Assembly (NCBI GenBank): GCA_965226215.1
Contig: CBDDCH010000002.1
Coordinates: forward strand, 1,054,001 to 1,118,000
DNA: 64,000 nucleotides
Reading direction: 5' to 3'
DNA from: G963668345 sp965226215
GTDB lineage: Bacteria; Acidobacteriota; Terriglobia; Bryobacterales; UBA6623
A program made the position numbers and the translations under genes. How positions within the stretch are numbered: the stretch's first letter is position 1; the number at the start of each line of letters is the position of its first letter. Below are positions 53,998 to 62,218 of this stretch, in pieces. A model generated the notes under the pieces. That model did no database searches. It saw nothing but the letters and a program-made list of their open reading frames with translations, and had not been told where the DNA came from.

Positions 53998-54822
53998 ATG
54001 GCCAATACGAAATGGGGCCCGTTTCAACTTGACGGCGGCAGGACGCTCATCATGGGTGTCTTGAACGTCACCCCGGACTCCTTCTCCGACGGCGGACAGT
54101 TTCTCGATCCGGCCAAGGCCGTCGAGCACGCTGGCCAGATGGTCGCCGACGGCGCCGACATCATCGATGTCGGGGGACAGAGCACGCGCCCGGGTTCCGA
54201 TCCCGTCACGCAGGAAGAGGAGTTGAAGCGGGTTGGGCCTGTGCTCGAGAGATTGGCCGGCAGAATCAACGCGCCAATTTCGGTCGATACGTTTCAGCCG
54301 AAGGTCGCCGAGGCCTGCCTCGAACTGGGGGCCGTAGCGATCAACGACGTGACCGGTTTTCGAAACCCGGCCATGATCGAGGTTGCAGCCCGTCACAAAG
54401 CACCGGTCGTGTTGATGCACATGCGGGGCATGCCGAAGACGATGCAACACAACATTTCCTACCGCGACGTTGTGGCGGATCTGAGAGCCTTTTTCGCAGG
54501 CCGCGTGGCGGAGATACGGGAAAAGGGTGTTCAGGAAATCATGATCGACCCAGGCATCGGTTTCGGAAAGAACGCGGAGCACAACCTGGAAATTCTGAAG
54601 CGGCTTAGCGAATTCAAAGAGCTGGGACTGCCCATCCTAATCGGCCCGTCGAGAAAATCCTTCATCGGCAAGATTACCGGTGACCCCGCACATCAGCGGG
54701 TGGAGGGTACCCTGGCGGCTGTGTCGGTGGCTATCATGAACGGTGCTAGCGCTGTGAGAGTGCACGATGTTAAGGCCTGCAAAAGGGCCGTTCAGGTTGT
54801 CGACGCGGTAAGAAAGACCTGA
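53998..54822 (+). CDS. folP: Dihydropteroate synthase
   Basis: This 274-residue TIM-barrel enzyme joins 6-hydroxymethyl-7,8-dihydropterin pyrophosphate to p-aminobenzoate in folate synthesis and is the sulfonamide target. Signatures are LIMGVLNVTPDSFSDGGQF, DVGGQSTRPGSDPVTQEEEL, INDVTGF, IMIDPGIGFGKNAEHNLEIL and GPSRKSFIG. The ATG at 53998 gives the normal length. Its stop overlaps the folB start by one base. Confidence 0.97.
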   Translation: MANTKWGPFQLDGGRTLIMGVLNVTPDSFSDGGQFLDPAKAVEHAGQMVADGADIIDVGGQSTRPGSDPVTQEEELKRVGPVLERLAGRINAPISVDTFQPKVAEACLELGAVAINDVTGFRNPAMIEVAARHKAPVVLMHMRGMPKTMQHNISYRDVVADLRAFFAGRVAEIREKGVQEIMIDPGIGFGKNAEHNLEILKRLSEFKELGLPILIGPSRKSFIGKITGDPAHQRVEGTLAAVSVAIMNGASAVRVHDVKACKRAVQVVDAVRKT

Positions 54823-55184
54823 TGGACAAGATCATCCTCAAGGAGCTGGTGTTCAACTGCAGGCTGGGCGTGTCGGCCTCCGAGAGACAAGACCCACAGC
54901 GCATTCTTGTCGACTTGGAATTGTTCGCTGATCTGAGCGACGCCGTGGCGAGGGATGATTTGGCGGCAAGCGTGGACTACGAGGAAGTCTACTCCGAAAT
55001 TCAAAAGGTCGTGACCGGCCGGGAATACAAACTGGTTGAGACGGTCACGGAAAAGATCTCGCGGGGTCTTCTGGAACGGTTTGCGTTTGCAAGGGTCTCC
55101 GTCACAGTCAAGAAGCTTGCTCCTTTGGGTCCCGGCGGGATGAAATACGCGGCTGTCGAGATGACTCGGTCAAAAGATGACTGA
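54822..55184 (+). CDS. folB: Dihydroneopterin aldolase
   Basis: This 120-residue enzyme cleaves dihydroneopterin to 6-hydroxymethyl-dihydropterin. The tunnelling fold shows LVFNCRLGVSASERQDPQRI near the start, SVDYEEVYSEI, the catalytic Glu in KLVETVTEKI and the C-terminal VTVKKLAPLG. It lies between folP and folK and overlaps both, so the three are one translational unit. Confidence 0.95.
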   Translation: MDKIILKELVFNCRLGVSASERQDPQRILVDLELFADLSDAVARDDLAASVDYEEVYSEIQKVVTGREYKLVETVTEKISRGLLERFAFARVSVTVKKLAPLGPGGMKYAAVEMTRSKDD

Positions 55185-55701
55185 CGTCTATCTGGGTGTG
55201 GGGTCCAACCTGGGCGACAAACAGGAGAACATCCGAAAAGCTCTCGATTTGCTTCAAGAGAAGTGCGAAGTGCGCGCCGTGTCCTCGCTTTACAACACGG
55301 AACCGGTGGTATTCGCCGATCAAGATTGGTTCCTCAACGGCGCCGTCAAGATCGAGACCGAGCTGGCGCCGGCGGAGCTGCGATTTTTTTTGCGGTCCAT
55401 CGAAGGACGCCTGGGAAAGAAAAGCGTTCGGAAAAACGGGCCCCGGACCATCGACTTGGACATCCTGTTCTATGGGAATCGAACGATTGACGAAGTGGGT
55501 TTGACCATCCCTCACCCTCGGTTACACGAGCGCCTCTTTGTGCTGGCTCCGCTGGAAGAGATCTGCCCGGATTTTGTCCATCCGCTGCTGAACAGAAGCG
55601 TTCGCGAGCTCAAGTCCAGGTTGAAAGACAAACACAAGGTTAAGAAGCTCTCTGCGGGTTCCGAAGAGATGGAAGTGAGGTTTCCTAGCCGAAAGAGATG
55701 A
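55177..55701 (+). CDS. folK: 6-hydroxymethyl-7,8-dihydropterin pyrophosphokinase
   Basis: This 174-residue kinase transfers pyrophosphate from ATP to the pterin, preparing it for FolP. Signatures are YLGVGSNLGDKQENI, SSLYNTEPV, DWFLNGAVKIET, the metal and substrate motif GPRTIDLDILFYG and LTIPHPRLHERLFVLAPLEE. Residues after about 150 form a basic tail. The start overlaps folB by eight bases. Confidence 0.96.
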   Translation: MTDVYLGVGSNLGDKQENIRKALDLLQEKCEVRAVSSLYNTEPVVFADQDWFLNGAVKIETELAPAELRFFLRSIEGRLGKKSVRKNGPRTIDLDILFYGNRTIDEVGLTIPHPRLHERLFVLAPLEEICPDFVHPLLNRSVRELKSRLKDKHKVKKLSAGSEEMEVRFPSRKR

Positions 55702-55732
55702 TCAGTTCAAGCTGCTTTGTAGCTGCAAATCA

Positions 55733-55752
55733 ACGGCCACACGGGCGGCCGT
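55733..55752 (+). terminator. Hairpin downstream of folK
   Basis: ACGGCC (55733-55738) pairs with GGCCGT (55747-55752) about 30 bp after the folK stop. No T-tract follows, so it is only a candidate terminator. Confidence 0.3.
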
Positions 55753-55984
55753 CCCGTCGAGCGGATCGGGAGTGAGAGAACGCCCATTCCGGCGGCATGT
55801 CTAGGCCAGTCGTAAATTCGGGCGACCGCTCCGTCGAATATGTTGTTGGGAGCTTCGTGTCCGCGCGCTCGTTCGCTGAGGATACAACCGCTTGGTCCAG
55901 CCATGACGCCATGTCGATTGCTGGCCACGGACCGATTGCGCTTGTGCGAGTTTCTTCTATACTGAAATTTGGAGGAATATTCCA

Positions 55985-56314
55985 ATGGCTGAAGACAGTA
56001 GTGGTACAAGCTTGGCCTGGTTCCTGGCGGGAGCCGCTCTGGGAGCCGCGGGGGCGTTGCTGCTGGCCCCGCAGGCGGGAAGCGAGACAAGGGAGTCGCT
56101 GCGTCGGAGGACCCTCGAGGGCCGTGAGAGGCTAACCAAGTCGGGAAGAGAAGCCTACGAAAAAGGCCGCGAGCTTTACGACCGCGGTAAAGAGGTGGCG
56201 GAAGATGCCGCTGAGCTGTTCGAGAAGGGCAAGAAGGTTGTCAGTGAAAAGCTTTCTCCCCTGAGTTCGGGATCGACAGACGGCGGGGCCGAGAAACAGA
56301 AGTCAGCCGGATAG
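55985..56314 (+). CDS. YtxH-domain protein
   Basis: This 109-residue protein has an N-terminal membrane helix with the YtxH pattern (AWFLAGAALGAAGALLLAPQ followed by AGSETRESLRRR). A long amphipathic helix with charged heptad-like repeats follows (GRELYDRGKEVAEDAAELFE). Such proteins are stress-linked or envelope-linked but lack a defined activity. A strong GGAGG site lies 10 bp before the ATG. It is monocistronic. Confidence 0.85.
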   Translation: MAEDSSGTSLAWFLAGAALGAAGALLLAPQAGSETRESLRRRTLEGRERLTKSGREAYEKGRELYDRGKEVAEDAAELFEKGKKVVSEKLSPLSSGSTDGGAEKQKSAG

Positions 56315-56438
56315 GGAGCCATCCCTCATGTGGCGAGGTGACCGGATGTCTCGCTGCATTTCTCAGCCTATCGCCGGGCACCCTCTGACCTAACTACCCC
56401 ATTTCATAAATACACTCACGTTTCGGGCGAGTGCCGGC

Positions 56439-56521
56439 GGGCACAGCATACTGTGCCCGAAGTTCCCGATCGTCCACCTGGCTTCAAAACATGGCTGACC
56501 GAACTTATGGAACGGACTACT
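56439..56521. repeat. Composite dispersed repeat, copy 2 (inverted)
   Basis: The palindrome GGGCACAG..CTGTGCCC (56439-56458) is joined to the inverted 60-bp unit containing TCGTCCACC and TGACCGAACTTAT. It matches the unit-plus-palindrome at 2994-3078 on the other strand. Confidence 0.75.
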
Positions 56522-56582
56522 AAGGACTGGATCTACGTCATCTCCTAACCCGGAAGTTGGCCGGTTGTGAGACAAGGAACGC

Positions 56583-56819
56583 TTATTCCGAAGTTGCGAG
56601 CGTCGGTGTCAGCACCCCTTTGATCTGCTGGAAGATGACTCGCGTGGCCGTCGACCGATTCAAAGTGTAGAAGTGCAAACCAGCGGCGCCGCCCTCTAAC
56701 AAGCCCTCGCACTGCTCGGTTGCATGATAGGCGCCGAGCTGGCGCACGGCCTCGGGATCGTCTTCCACGGCTTCAATCTTTGAAAGCAATTCGACAGGAA
56801 TCGCCGCGCCGCACTGGAG
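56583..56819 (-). pseudogene. metF: 3' end of methylenetetrahydrofolate reductase gene, cut by IS3
   Basis: The frame reads CGAAIPVELLSKIEAVEDD, QLGAYHATEQCEGLLEGGAA and GLHFYTLNRSTATRVIFQQI, the conserved C-terminus of MetF, which reduces methylene-THF to methyl-THF for methionine synthesis. It is interrupted at 56820 by the left end of an IS3 element. About 200 N-terminal codons are missing and are not found on the far side of the element, so the break involved a deletion or rearrangement. Another methyl-THF source would be needed. Confidence 0.85.
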
Positions 56820-56878
56820 TGAACCCCCAAAATGAGACAGTCGTGATAGCGACACTTTAGCCGGGAAAGGAACTGCGA

Positions 56879-57226
56879 GTGGGCAAGAGACGAGTTTACA
56901 AGTTTCCCGAAGAATACCGGAAGATGGCACTGGAGCGGCTGAAAAGCTGCCAGAGCGTGACAGCGCTGTCGAAGGAGCTGGGGATTCACCGAGGGCTGCT
57001 GTACAGGTGGCGAAATCGGATGGAGCCGACGGAGGAGGGGCCCGGTCCGCCGGTCGCCTCCCGCGAGCGGGAACTGCGCCAGGAGATCCGCGCGTTGCAG
57101 CGTCTGTTGGGGGATAAGACGCTGGAAGTGGATTTTTTCAAAGGCGCCTTCGAAAAAATCGGGGCTCGACGCCACGGCAGCGGCAGCTGTGGCGAGAAGG
57201 CGTCTACGACCAAATCCGGGAGTTGA
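56879..57226 (+). CDS. IS3 orfA (DNA-binding part of transposase)
   Basis: This 115-residue protein has a helix-turn-helix (SVTALSKELGIHRGLLYRWR) and a leucine-rich helix (ELRQEIRALQRLLGDKTLEV). It starts with GTG. Six A residues at 57153-57158 near the end provide a -1 slippage site: after the shift the reading continues QRQLWREGVYDQIRELMPLQ into orfB. The full transposase is probably the A-B fusion, with orfA alone acting as regulator. Confidence 0.87.
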   Translation: MGKRRVYKFPEEYRKMALERLKSCQSVTALSKELGIHRGLLYRWRNRMEPTEEGPGPPVASRERELRQEIRALQRLLGDKTLEVDFFKGAFEKIGARRHGSGSCGEKASTTKSGS

Positions 57227-58182
57227 TGCCGCTGCAAGGCAGACTGAGTGTCGAGCGGATGTGCCGGCTGGCCCCAGTGAGCCGGGCTGGTTTCTATCGG
57301 TCATTCAAAGAGCAGATGCCGCTGGAAGAAGACATGGAAGTGCGGTCGGCGATCCAGGAGGTTGCCCTCGAACATCGGCGACGCTATGGCTACCGCAGGG
57401 TCGCGGCGGAACTCCGCCGGCGGGGGATGGTGGTGAACCACAAGCGCGTGGCGCGGATCATGCGCCAGGACGGGTTGCTCGGGGTCCAACCCCGGGCGTT
57501 CGTGGCCACCACGGAGGCCGATCATCCGCTGGAGGTTTACCTCAACCTAGCCGCCCGCATCAAGCTGACCGGGATCAATCAGCTGTGGGTGGCCGACATC
57601 ACCTACATCCGGCTGAAGGCCGAGTTCGTTTATCTGGCCGTGGTCTTGGACGCCTACTCGCGGAAGGTGGTGGGCTGGGCGCTGGAGAGAACGCTGGCCG
57701 CCCGCTTGCCGCTGGCGGCACTGGAGCAGGCGATGGCCGAACGGCAACCGCCGCCCGGCCTGGTCCATCACTCCGATCGCGGTGTGCAGTACGCTTCCGG
57801 CGCCTACGTGAGGAGCTTGCGCCGCCAGCAAGCGATCCCCAGCATGAGTCGGCCGGCGAACCCCTACGACAATGCCAGTTGTGAGAGCTTCATCAAGACG
57901 CTCAAGCGGGAGGAGATCTACGCCAACGATTATCAGGATCTCGACCACCTGCGCGCGAACATCGAGGACTTCATCGAGCGCTACTACAACCGCTGCCGCC
58001 TGCATTCGGCGCTGGGCTATCGGCCCCCCGAGGAGTTCGAGCGGGCCGCCGGGACGAAGGCGGCTTGCGCCGGAGCGACGATGAGTTTTTTTAGGCAGCA
58101 GGAGATCTATCGATCCGATGGGAAGGGGTTGCTGAACGAGAAGCCGACCGCAGCCGGCTCCCCGAACCATCGTTTCGATTAG
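57223..58182 (+). CDS. IS3 orfB (catalytic part of transposase)
   Basis: This 319-residue integrase-core protein has an HTH_21 region (RRRYGYRRVAAELRRRGMVV) and an rve domain with the DDE residues in LWVADITYIRL, VHHSDRGVQYAS and NPYDNASCESFIKTLKRE. The open frame extends upstream of this ATG into the orfA overlap, so translation by -1 frameshift from orfA is expected. It appears intact. Confidence 0.93.
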   Translation: MMPLQGRLSVERMCRLAPVSRAGFYRSFKEQMPLEEDMEVRSAIQEVALEHRRRYGYRRVAAELRRRGMVVNHKRVARIMRQDGLLGVQPRAFVATTEADHPLEVYLNLAARIKLTGINQLWVADITYIRLKAEFVYLAVVLDAYSRKVVGWALERTLAARLPLAALEQAMAERQPPPGLVHHSDRGVQYASGAYVRSLRRQQAIPSMSRPANPYDNASCESFIKTLKREEIYANDYQDLDHLRANIEDFIERYYNRCRLHSALGYRPPEEFERAAGTKAACAGATMSFFRQQEIYRSDGKGLLNEKPTAAGSPNHRFD

Positions 58183-58340
58183 TCTCCGGCCGGCTATTCC
58201 TCGGCGGGTTGGTCTCCACCAGAGCCCGCCTCCGCTTCACCCGCCGAGGACCATGCTAGAACAGAAGAGGCTATGGGGAGAAGGGAAAACCATTGAACGG
58301 CGAGTGTCGCTACCGCCGATTGTCTCAGCGGAGGGGTTCA

Positions 58341-58625
58341 CCCCAGTGCCGTGTCGCCATTTCTGGCGACATGTCTCTCGTTAGTGCGCCGGCTCTTCTG
58401 CCGGCCGGTGGGATGCCGGCAAGAATGCCGGCACAGCACGCTGAAAGCGTGCGCCACGTCGCTTTCGAGCCCGACATTTCCGAATCGATAGTGAACTCGT
58501 CTCCCGGATAGTCCATTAATCTCTATCGGCGGCGATAGGGCCAGACCTGATGGGAGGATAGCCCCGAAAGTGCTGTAGTCATAGCGTGAAACGCGGGCCG
58601 AACGCCCATTCACAGTCCCGGCTCC
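58341..58625. other. Hairpin-rich spacer right of IS3
   Basis: Contains hairpin GTGTCGCC-ATTTCT-GGCGACAT (about 58351-58372) and a multi-hairpin repeat (58388-58457). No gene is seen and no metF 5' end is present. Confidence 0.45.
58388..58457. repeat. Multi-hairpin dispersed repeat, copy 4
   Basis: Three hairpins follow one another: GCCGGC..GCCGGC (58389-58405), TGCCGGC..GCCGGCA (58414-58433) and GCACGC..GCGTGC (58436-58452), ending in GCCAC. The final hairpin plus GCCAC matches the skeleton of the copies at 2054 and 41731. Confidence 0.55.
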
Positions 58626-59879
58626 TCACTCGTAGCGCAAGCAGACAATCGGGTCCAACTGAGCAGCCTTGCCGGCGGGATAATAACCGAAGAACAAGCC
58701 CACTCCCGCGGCGAGGGACAGCCCAGCGACCACCCAAAAGGGTGACACGAAGATGGGCAGCATGGGATAGATTTCGGAGAGGAGCCAAGCCAGCCCACCC
58801 CCCAACAGGACGCCGAGCACGCCTCCGGCAGACGTCAGAGCCAAAGCCTCGATCAGAAATTGCGTACGAATGTCTTGGCGCCGCGCCCCGACTGCCTTGC
58901 GAATTCCGATCTCGTGAGTTCGCTGCGTCACCGAAACCAACATAACGTTCATGACGCCGATACCCCCGACGAGAAGAGCGATCGAGCTGATCGAAAAGGT
59001 CAGTATGAACAGAGCTCCTGTCAACTGTCGCCACAGCCGGGCAAAGTATTCCGGCAACAGGAGGTCAAAATCGTTCTCCGCGGTGGGGGGCACCTTCCGA
59101 ATGCGGCGTGCCGCCGAAATCACCTCATCCGCGGCCTTGGGCAAGTCCGCGGTGTCGCGGACGGAAACCGCAAGGAAATGCTCTTCGATCTCGGGGTACA
59201 ACTTGTGGAATGTCCCGTAGGGGATGCAGACAAACTGATCGACTCCAGGGCCGCCGAAGAGGCCCTCATCCTTGAAGAACACCCCCACGACGTCGAAGGG
59301 TAACCCGTTGAGGCGTACGGTCTTGCCGATCGGGTCAGTCTGAGGGAACAGCGTGGCGGCGATACCCTGGCCGAGGACGGCTACCGTGCGGGCGTGATCT
59401 TGATCGTAGCGAGAAATGGTTCTTCCTTCGGAGACGTCGAACATGGGAATGGCCGCGCTATAGTTGTGATCCACGCCGCGCAAAATCAAGTTTGTTACCT
59501 GCTCGTTGCGATAGCGGACGTTATTCGAGTCGCCGAAGAAGGCGGCGCGGGTCGTAAAGGCGGATACGTATTCAGCTGAGGGGCTTGACTCCTCAATGCG
59601 GCGAGCGTCGCTGAATCGAAAATGTTTCCGCAGCCGAATGTCCTCCCGCGGCCGGCCAAATGTGCCCGCCGGGAGGCGGCTCAGGATGAAAACCTTCGAG
59701 CCCAGCGCCTGAATGCGTCCTATGACACCTCGGTTCAGGCCTTCGATGATGGCGGCCACACCGATCACCGAAGACACACCGATGACCACTCCCAGCAGGG
59801 TCAGCGACGAGCGAACTTTCTGAGCCTGAATAGAGTGAAAAGCCATTCGTACATTCTCGCGGAGCTGAGACGACGTCAT
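58626..59879 (-). CDS. ABC transporter permease, MacB/FtsX type (second of pair)
   Basis: This 417-residue protein has one N-terminal helix (QKVRSSLTLLGVVIGVSSVI), a MacB-like periplasmic domain of about 240 residues and three C-terminal helices (SISSIALLVGGIGVMNVMLV, RTHEIGIRKAVGARR after the first). That is the mechanotransmission topology. It follows a paralogue by 13 bp on the same strand. No ATPase or adaptor gene is adjacent, so the pair needs an ATPase encoded elsewhere. The substrate is unknown. Confidence 0.9.
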   Translation of the reverse strand: MTSSQLRENVRMAFHSIQAQKVRSSLTLLGVVIGVSSVIGVAAIIEGLNRGVIGRIQALGSKVFILSRLPAGTFGRPREDIRLRKHFRFSDARRIEESSPSAEYVSAFTTRAAFFGDSNNVRYRNEQVTNLILRGVDHNYSAAIPMFDVSEGRTISRYDQDHARTVAVLGQGIAATLFPQTDPIGKTVRLNGLPFDVVGVFFKDEGLFGGPGVDQFVCIPYGTFHKLYPEIEEHFLAVSVRDTADLPKAADEVISAARRIRKVPPTAENDFDLLLPEYFARLWRQLTGALFILTFSISSIALLVGGIGVMNVMLVSVTQRTHEIGIRKAVGARRQDIRTQFLIEALALTSAGGVLGVLLGGGLAWLLSEIYPMLPIFVSPFWVVAGLSLAAGVGLFFGYYPAGKAAQLDPIVCLRYE

Positions 59880-59892
59880 TTTGACCTTGATC

Positions 59893-61143
59893 CTATTCCG
59901 CTCGCAATGCTTCGACCGGGTCCAGATCGGCAGCCTTCATCGCCGGGTAAATCCCGAAAAACAAGCCCACCGCTGAGGCCAGACCCACGCCCAAAACGGC
60001 CACCCACCACTGGACGTCGGCGGGGAAGGAAGCGAACTGCCGCAGCAGCAGCGCCATGGCGAAACCGGCGAGGACCCCGAAACCACCGCCCACGATACAC
60101 TGCAGCATGCTTTCAGCTAGAAATTGGCGCAAGATATCGCCCCGGCGCGCCCCACAGGCTCGTCGCACACCGATCTCTTTGGTACGCTCCGCCACGCTAA
60201 CCAGCATGATGTTCATGATGACAATCCCTCCGACGACGGCCGCAATGGAAGAGATGCTGATGAAAACAACAAAGAAGGACGAGCTAATCGTCTCCCATAG
60301 CTCGATGTAGCTGGCCGATGTTCCCAGGTAGAAGTTTTCCTTCTGTAGTCCCCGAATGCCGCGGCGGGCGCGCATGAGGGCTCGCGCCTGGTCCTGGGCT
60401 TGTTCAAACAGGAGGCCATCGCCCGCCGCCTTCACTTCCAGCGTCAGGCTGTGACGCGAACCACGCATGCGAAAGAAGGTGCTAAGGGGAGTAACGAGAT
60501 AATTGTCCTGATCGCGCCCCAAAACAGATCCGATCTCTTCGAATGTCCCGATGACGTGGATCGGAGCTCGCCCTACGCGGACGATGCGGCCGACCGGGTC
60601 GACGGTAGGGAAGAGCTGCTGCGCCAAACTGGAGCCGAGCAAGCACACCGAGGCGGAATGACGCTCCTCGGCCTCGGTAAAATATCGGCCGCGCTCTACG
60701 ACCTGGCTCCCCATGTCCGCCATGTTCGGTGTGTTGCCTCGCAGCGAGACGTCGCGCAACTCTTGATTTCCATAGCGCACGGCCAGGTTGGATGAAACCG
60801 AGGCCCCCACCATCTCGCACAGTTCACAGGACTCCTGCAATGCCCGTAGGTCATCCATGCCAAGGTCGGGATGACGGCGGGCCCGAAACGCTTCCTCAAA
60901 ATCCGTGGTAGCGAAGGGCGTCTTGGCGATCCGAAAGACGTTCGTGCCCAGGTTGGCGAACTTCTCAGCGACAAACGTGTTGGCGCCCTGAATGAGCGTG
61001 ATCACCGCCATCAGCGCCGCCACGCCGGCGGTCAAGCCGAGAATCGTCAGGAAGGTTCTTAGCGGATGAGTCTTGATGGCGTCGAGCGCCAGGACCAAGT
61101 CCGTTCGTACTGGATGATTCGCTTTCGATCGGCCGGTGCCCAC
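59893..61143 (-). CDS. ABC transporter permease, MacB/FtsX type (first of pair)
   Basis: This 416-residue paralogue of the next gene has the same layout: HPLRTFLTILGLTAGVAALM, a periplasmic domain, then SISSIAAVVGGIVIMNIMLV, RTKEIGVRRACGARRGDILR and two more helices. The two may form a heterodimer. It is first in the operon; its upstream region carries MITE copy 2. Confidence 0.9.
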   Translation of the reverse strand: MGTGRSKANHPVRTDLVLALDAIKTHPLRTFLTILGLTAGVAALMAVITLIQGANTFVAEKFANLGTNVFRIAKTPFATTDFEEAFRARRHPDLGMDDLRALQESCELCEMVGASVSSNLAVRYGNQELRDVSLRGNTPNMADMGSQVVERGRYFTEAEERHSASVCLLGSSLAQQLFPTVDPVGRIVRVGRAPIHVIGTFEEIGSVLGRDQDNYLVTPLSTFFRMRGSRHSLTLEVKAAGDGLLFEQAQDQARALMRARRGIRGLQKENFYLGTSASYIELWETISSSFFVVFISISSIAAVVGGIVIMNIMLVSVAERTKEIGVRRACGARRGDILRQFLAESMLQCIVGGGFGVLAGFAMALLLRQFASFPADVQWWVAVLGVGLASAVGLFFGIYPAMKAADLDPVEALRAE

Positions 61144-61639
61144 TATCCGTATTATCTCGCAGCGTTCGGAAAGAAGCGACGGTGCGTCGATGGGCGGGTT
61201 GGGGCGCAGTTATTAGACCGCTGGTGATTGGTTGCAAAAGTTCGCGTATTGAAAAAGCCCTTTCCCGAAGGATCATACGGCCGGCCAGCCGGCCCGAAAG
61301 TGGGTTGTTCGCAGAGCCTTCCGAGCAGCGACCGCGAGGAAGCGGTGCAGGGATTGCCGGCCTATAAACGACCGTGAACTTTCGCAACCAAGCACTAGCC
61401 CGCTTCGGGCACTGCGGAGCACAGGGCGCGGATTCCGCCGTGAGCGATATCGGAAGACGGAGAAGGGCAAGAGTTGTCTCAGGCGAAGACAGTTGAGTGT
61501 CCCCAACTCAGTTAGACTAAATCGTTGAAACAGCACGAGTCGAGAATTTGCGCGGACCCTGACCTCTACGGGTGACATTGCAGTTCATTTCGATCGTAAA
61601 TACTTTCCTTCTAGCTGGGAATTTGGAAAAATAGCTTCG
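61144..61639. other. Divergent spacer containing MITE copy 2
   Basis: This lies between the permease pair (minus) and the membrane-protein pair (plus). It holds the 176-bp element at 61222-61397. No gene is seen in the remainder. Confidence 0.5.
61222..61397. mobile_element. 176-bp MITE-like element, copy 2 (inverted)
   Basis: The termini are TGGTGATTGGTTGCA and CGCAACCAAGCACTA. The length is exactly that of copy 1 at 12835-13010, and similarity to the reverse complement of copy 1 runs through the whole element. The left terminus has two changes from the consensus TIR and has lost the TA. It encodes nothing evident. Confidence 0.8.
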
Positions 61640-62218
61640 ATGACCTCCTCAAATCGAGGGCCGGCGGATGTTCTTCTCCAGTGGGTCGTCCCCATCCTGT
61701 TGATTGGGCTTGCGGTCAATCAGATGCGTCTTGCACTGACGCATAATCTCTCTCCCTGGAAAGGAGGGGGATTTGGAATGTTCGCCGTCATCGATCAGCC
61801 AAAGATCCGCGCCTTGACCGCTGAGGGGCTCGACAGCAACGGCAGCCGCTGCCGCTTGGACCTGGCGTTGGACGGTCCCCAGCCCGACGCTCGGGCGGTA
61901 AGGTTATCGCTTCGGCTTCGCACAGAACCCGATGCAGCAGCTTACGAGCGATTAGCCGACCACCTCATGGCCAGTGACTTCGTCCGCACCGGATCCGCCC
62001 GCTCTGGGGAGAGTCGTTCTGAGGATAGAGACCCGCGGGACGGTCAATCGGCGCCAACTTGCCGTTTGACTCGGTCCCGGCATGGGGGTAGTGAAGCGGG
62101 TTCGACAACGCAGCTCCGCGCGATCCGCCTACAAGTCTGGCGGCCCCGCTTCGACGCCTCTTCAGGACGCTTGTCGCACGATCCCGTCGGGGCGGGTTTG
62201 CAGTACGGGGACTGGTAA
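61640..62218 (+). CDS. Uncharacterised membrane-anchored protein paired with HTTM-like protein
   Basis: This 192-residue protein has one N-terminal membrane helix (VVPILLIGLAVNQMRLAL) and then NLSPWKGGGFGMFAVID, a stretch I associate with proteins next to HTTM-type membrane genes. The rest is arginine-rich and polar, with no recognised domain. Its stop directly abuts the next ATG at 62219, so the two are likely one unit. The function is unknown; low complexity in the C-terminal third leaves the exact end of the conserved part unclear. Confidence 0.7.
   Translation: MTSSNRGPADVLLQWVVPILLIGLAVNQMRLALTHNLSPWKGGGFGMFAVIDQPKIRALTAEGLDSNGSRCRLDLALDGPQPDARAVRLSLRLRTEPDAAAYERLADHLMASDFVRTGSARSGESRSEDRDPRDGQSAPTCRLTRSRHGGSEAGSTTQLRAIRLQVWRPRFDASSGRLSHDPVGAGLQYGDW

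Larger units (their letters stand above)
56820..58340 (+). mobile_element. IS3-family insertion sequence
   Basis: The ends carry imperfect inverted repeats: TGAACCCCCAAAATGAGACA at 56820, and TGTCTCAGCGGAGGGGTTCA ending at 58340. Two overlapping frames, orfA and orfB, have the family's layout. The bases next to the ends (GAG and CCC) are not a direct repeat. With the truncated metF on only one side, this suggests loss of flanking DNA after insertion. Confidence 0.87.
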
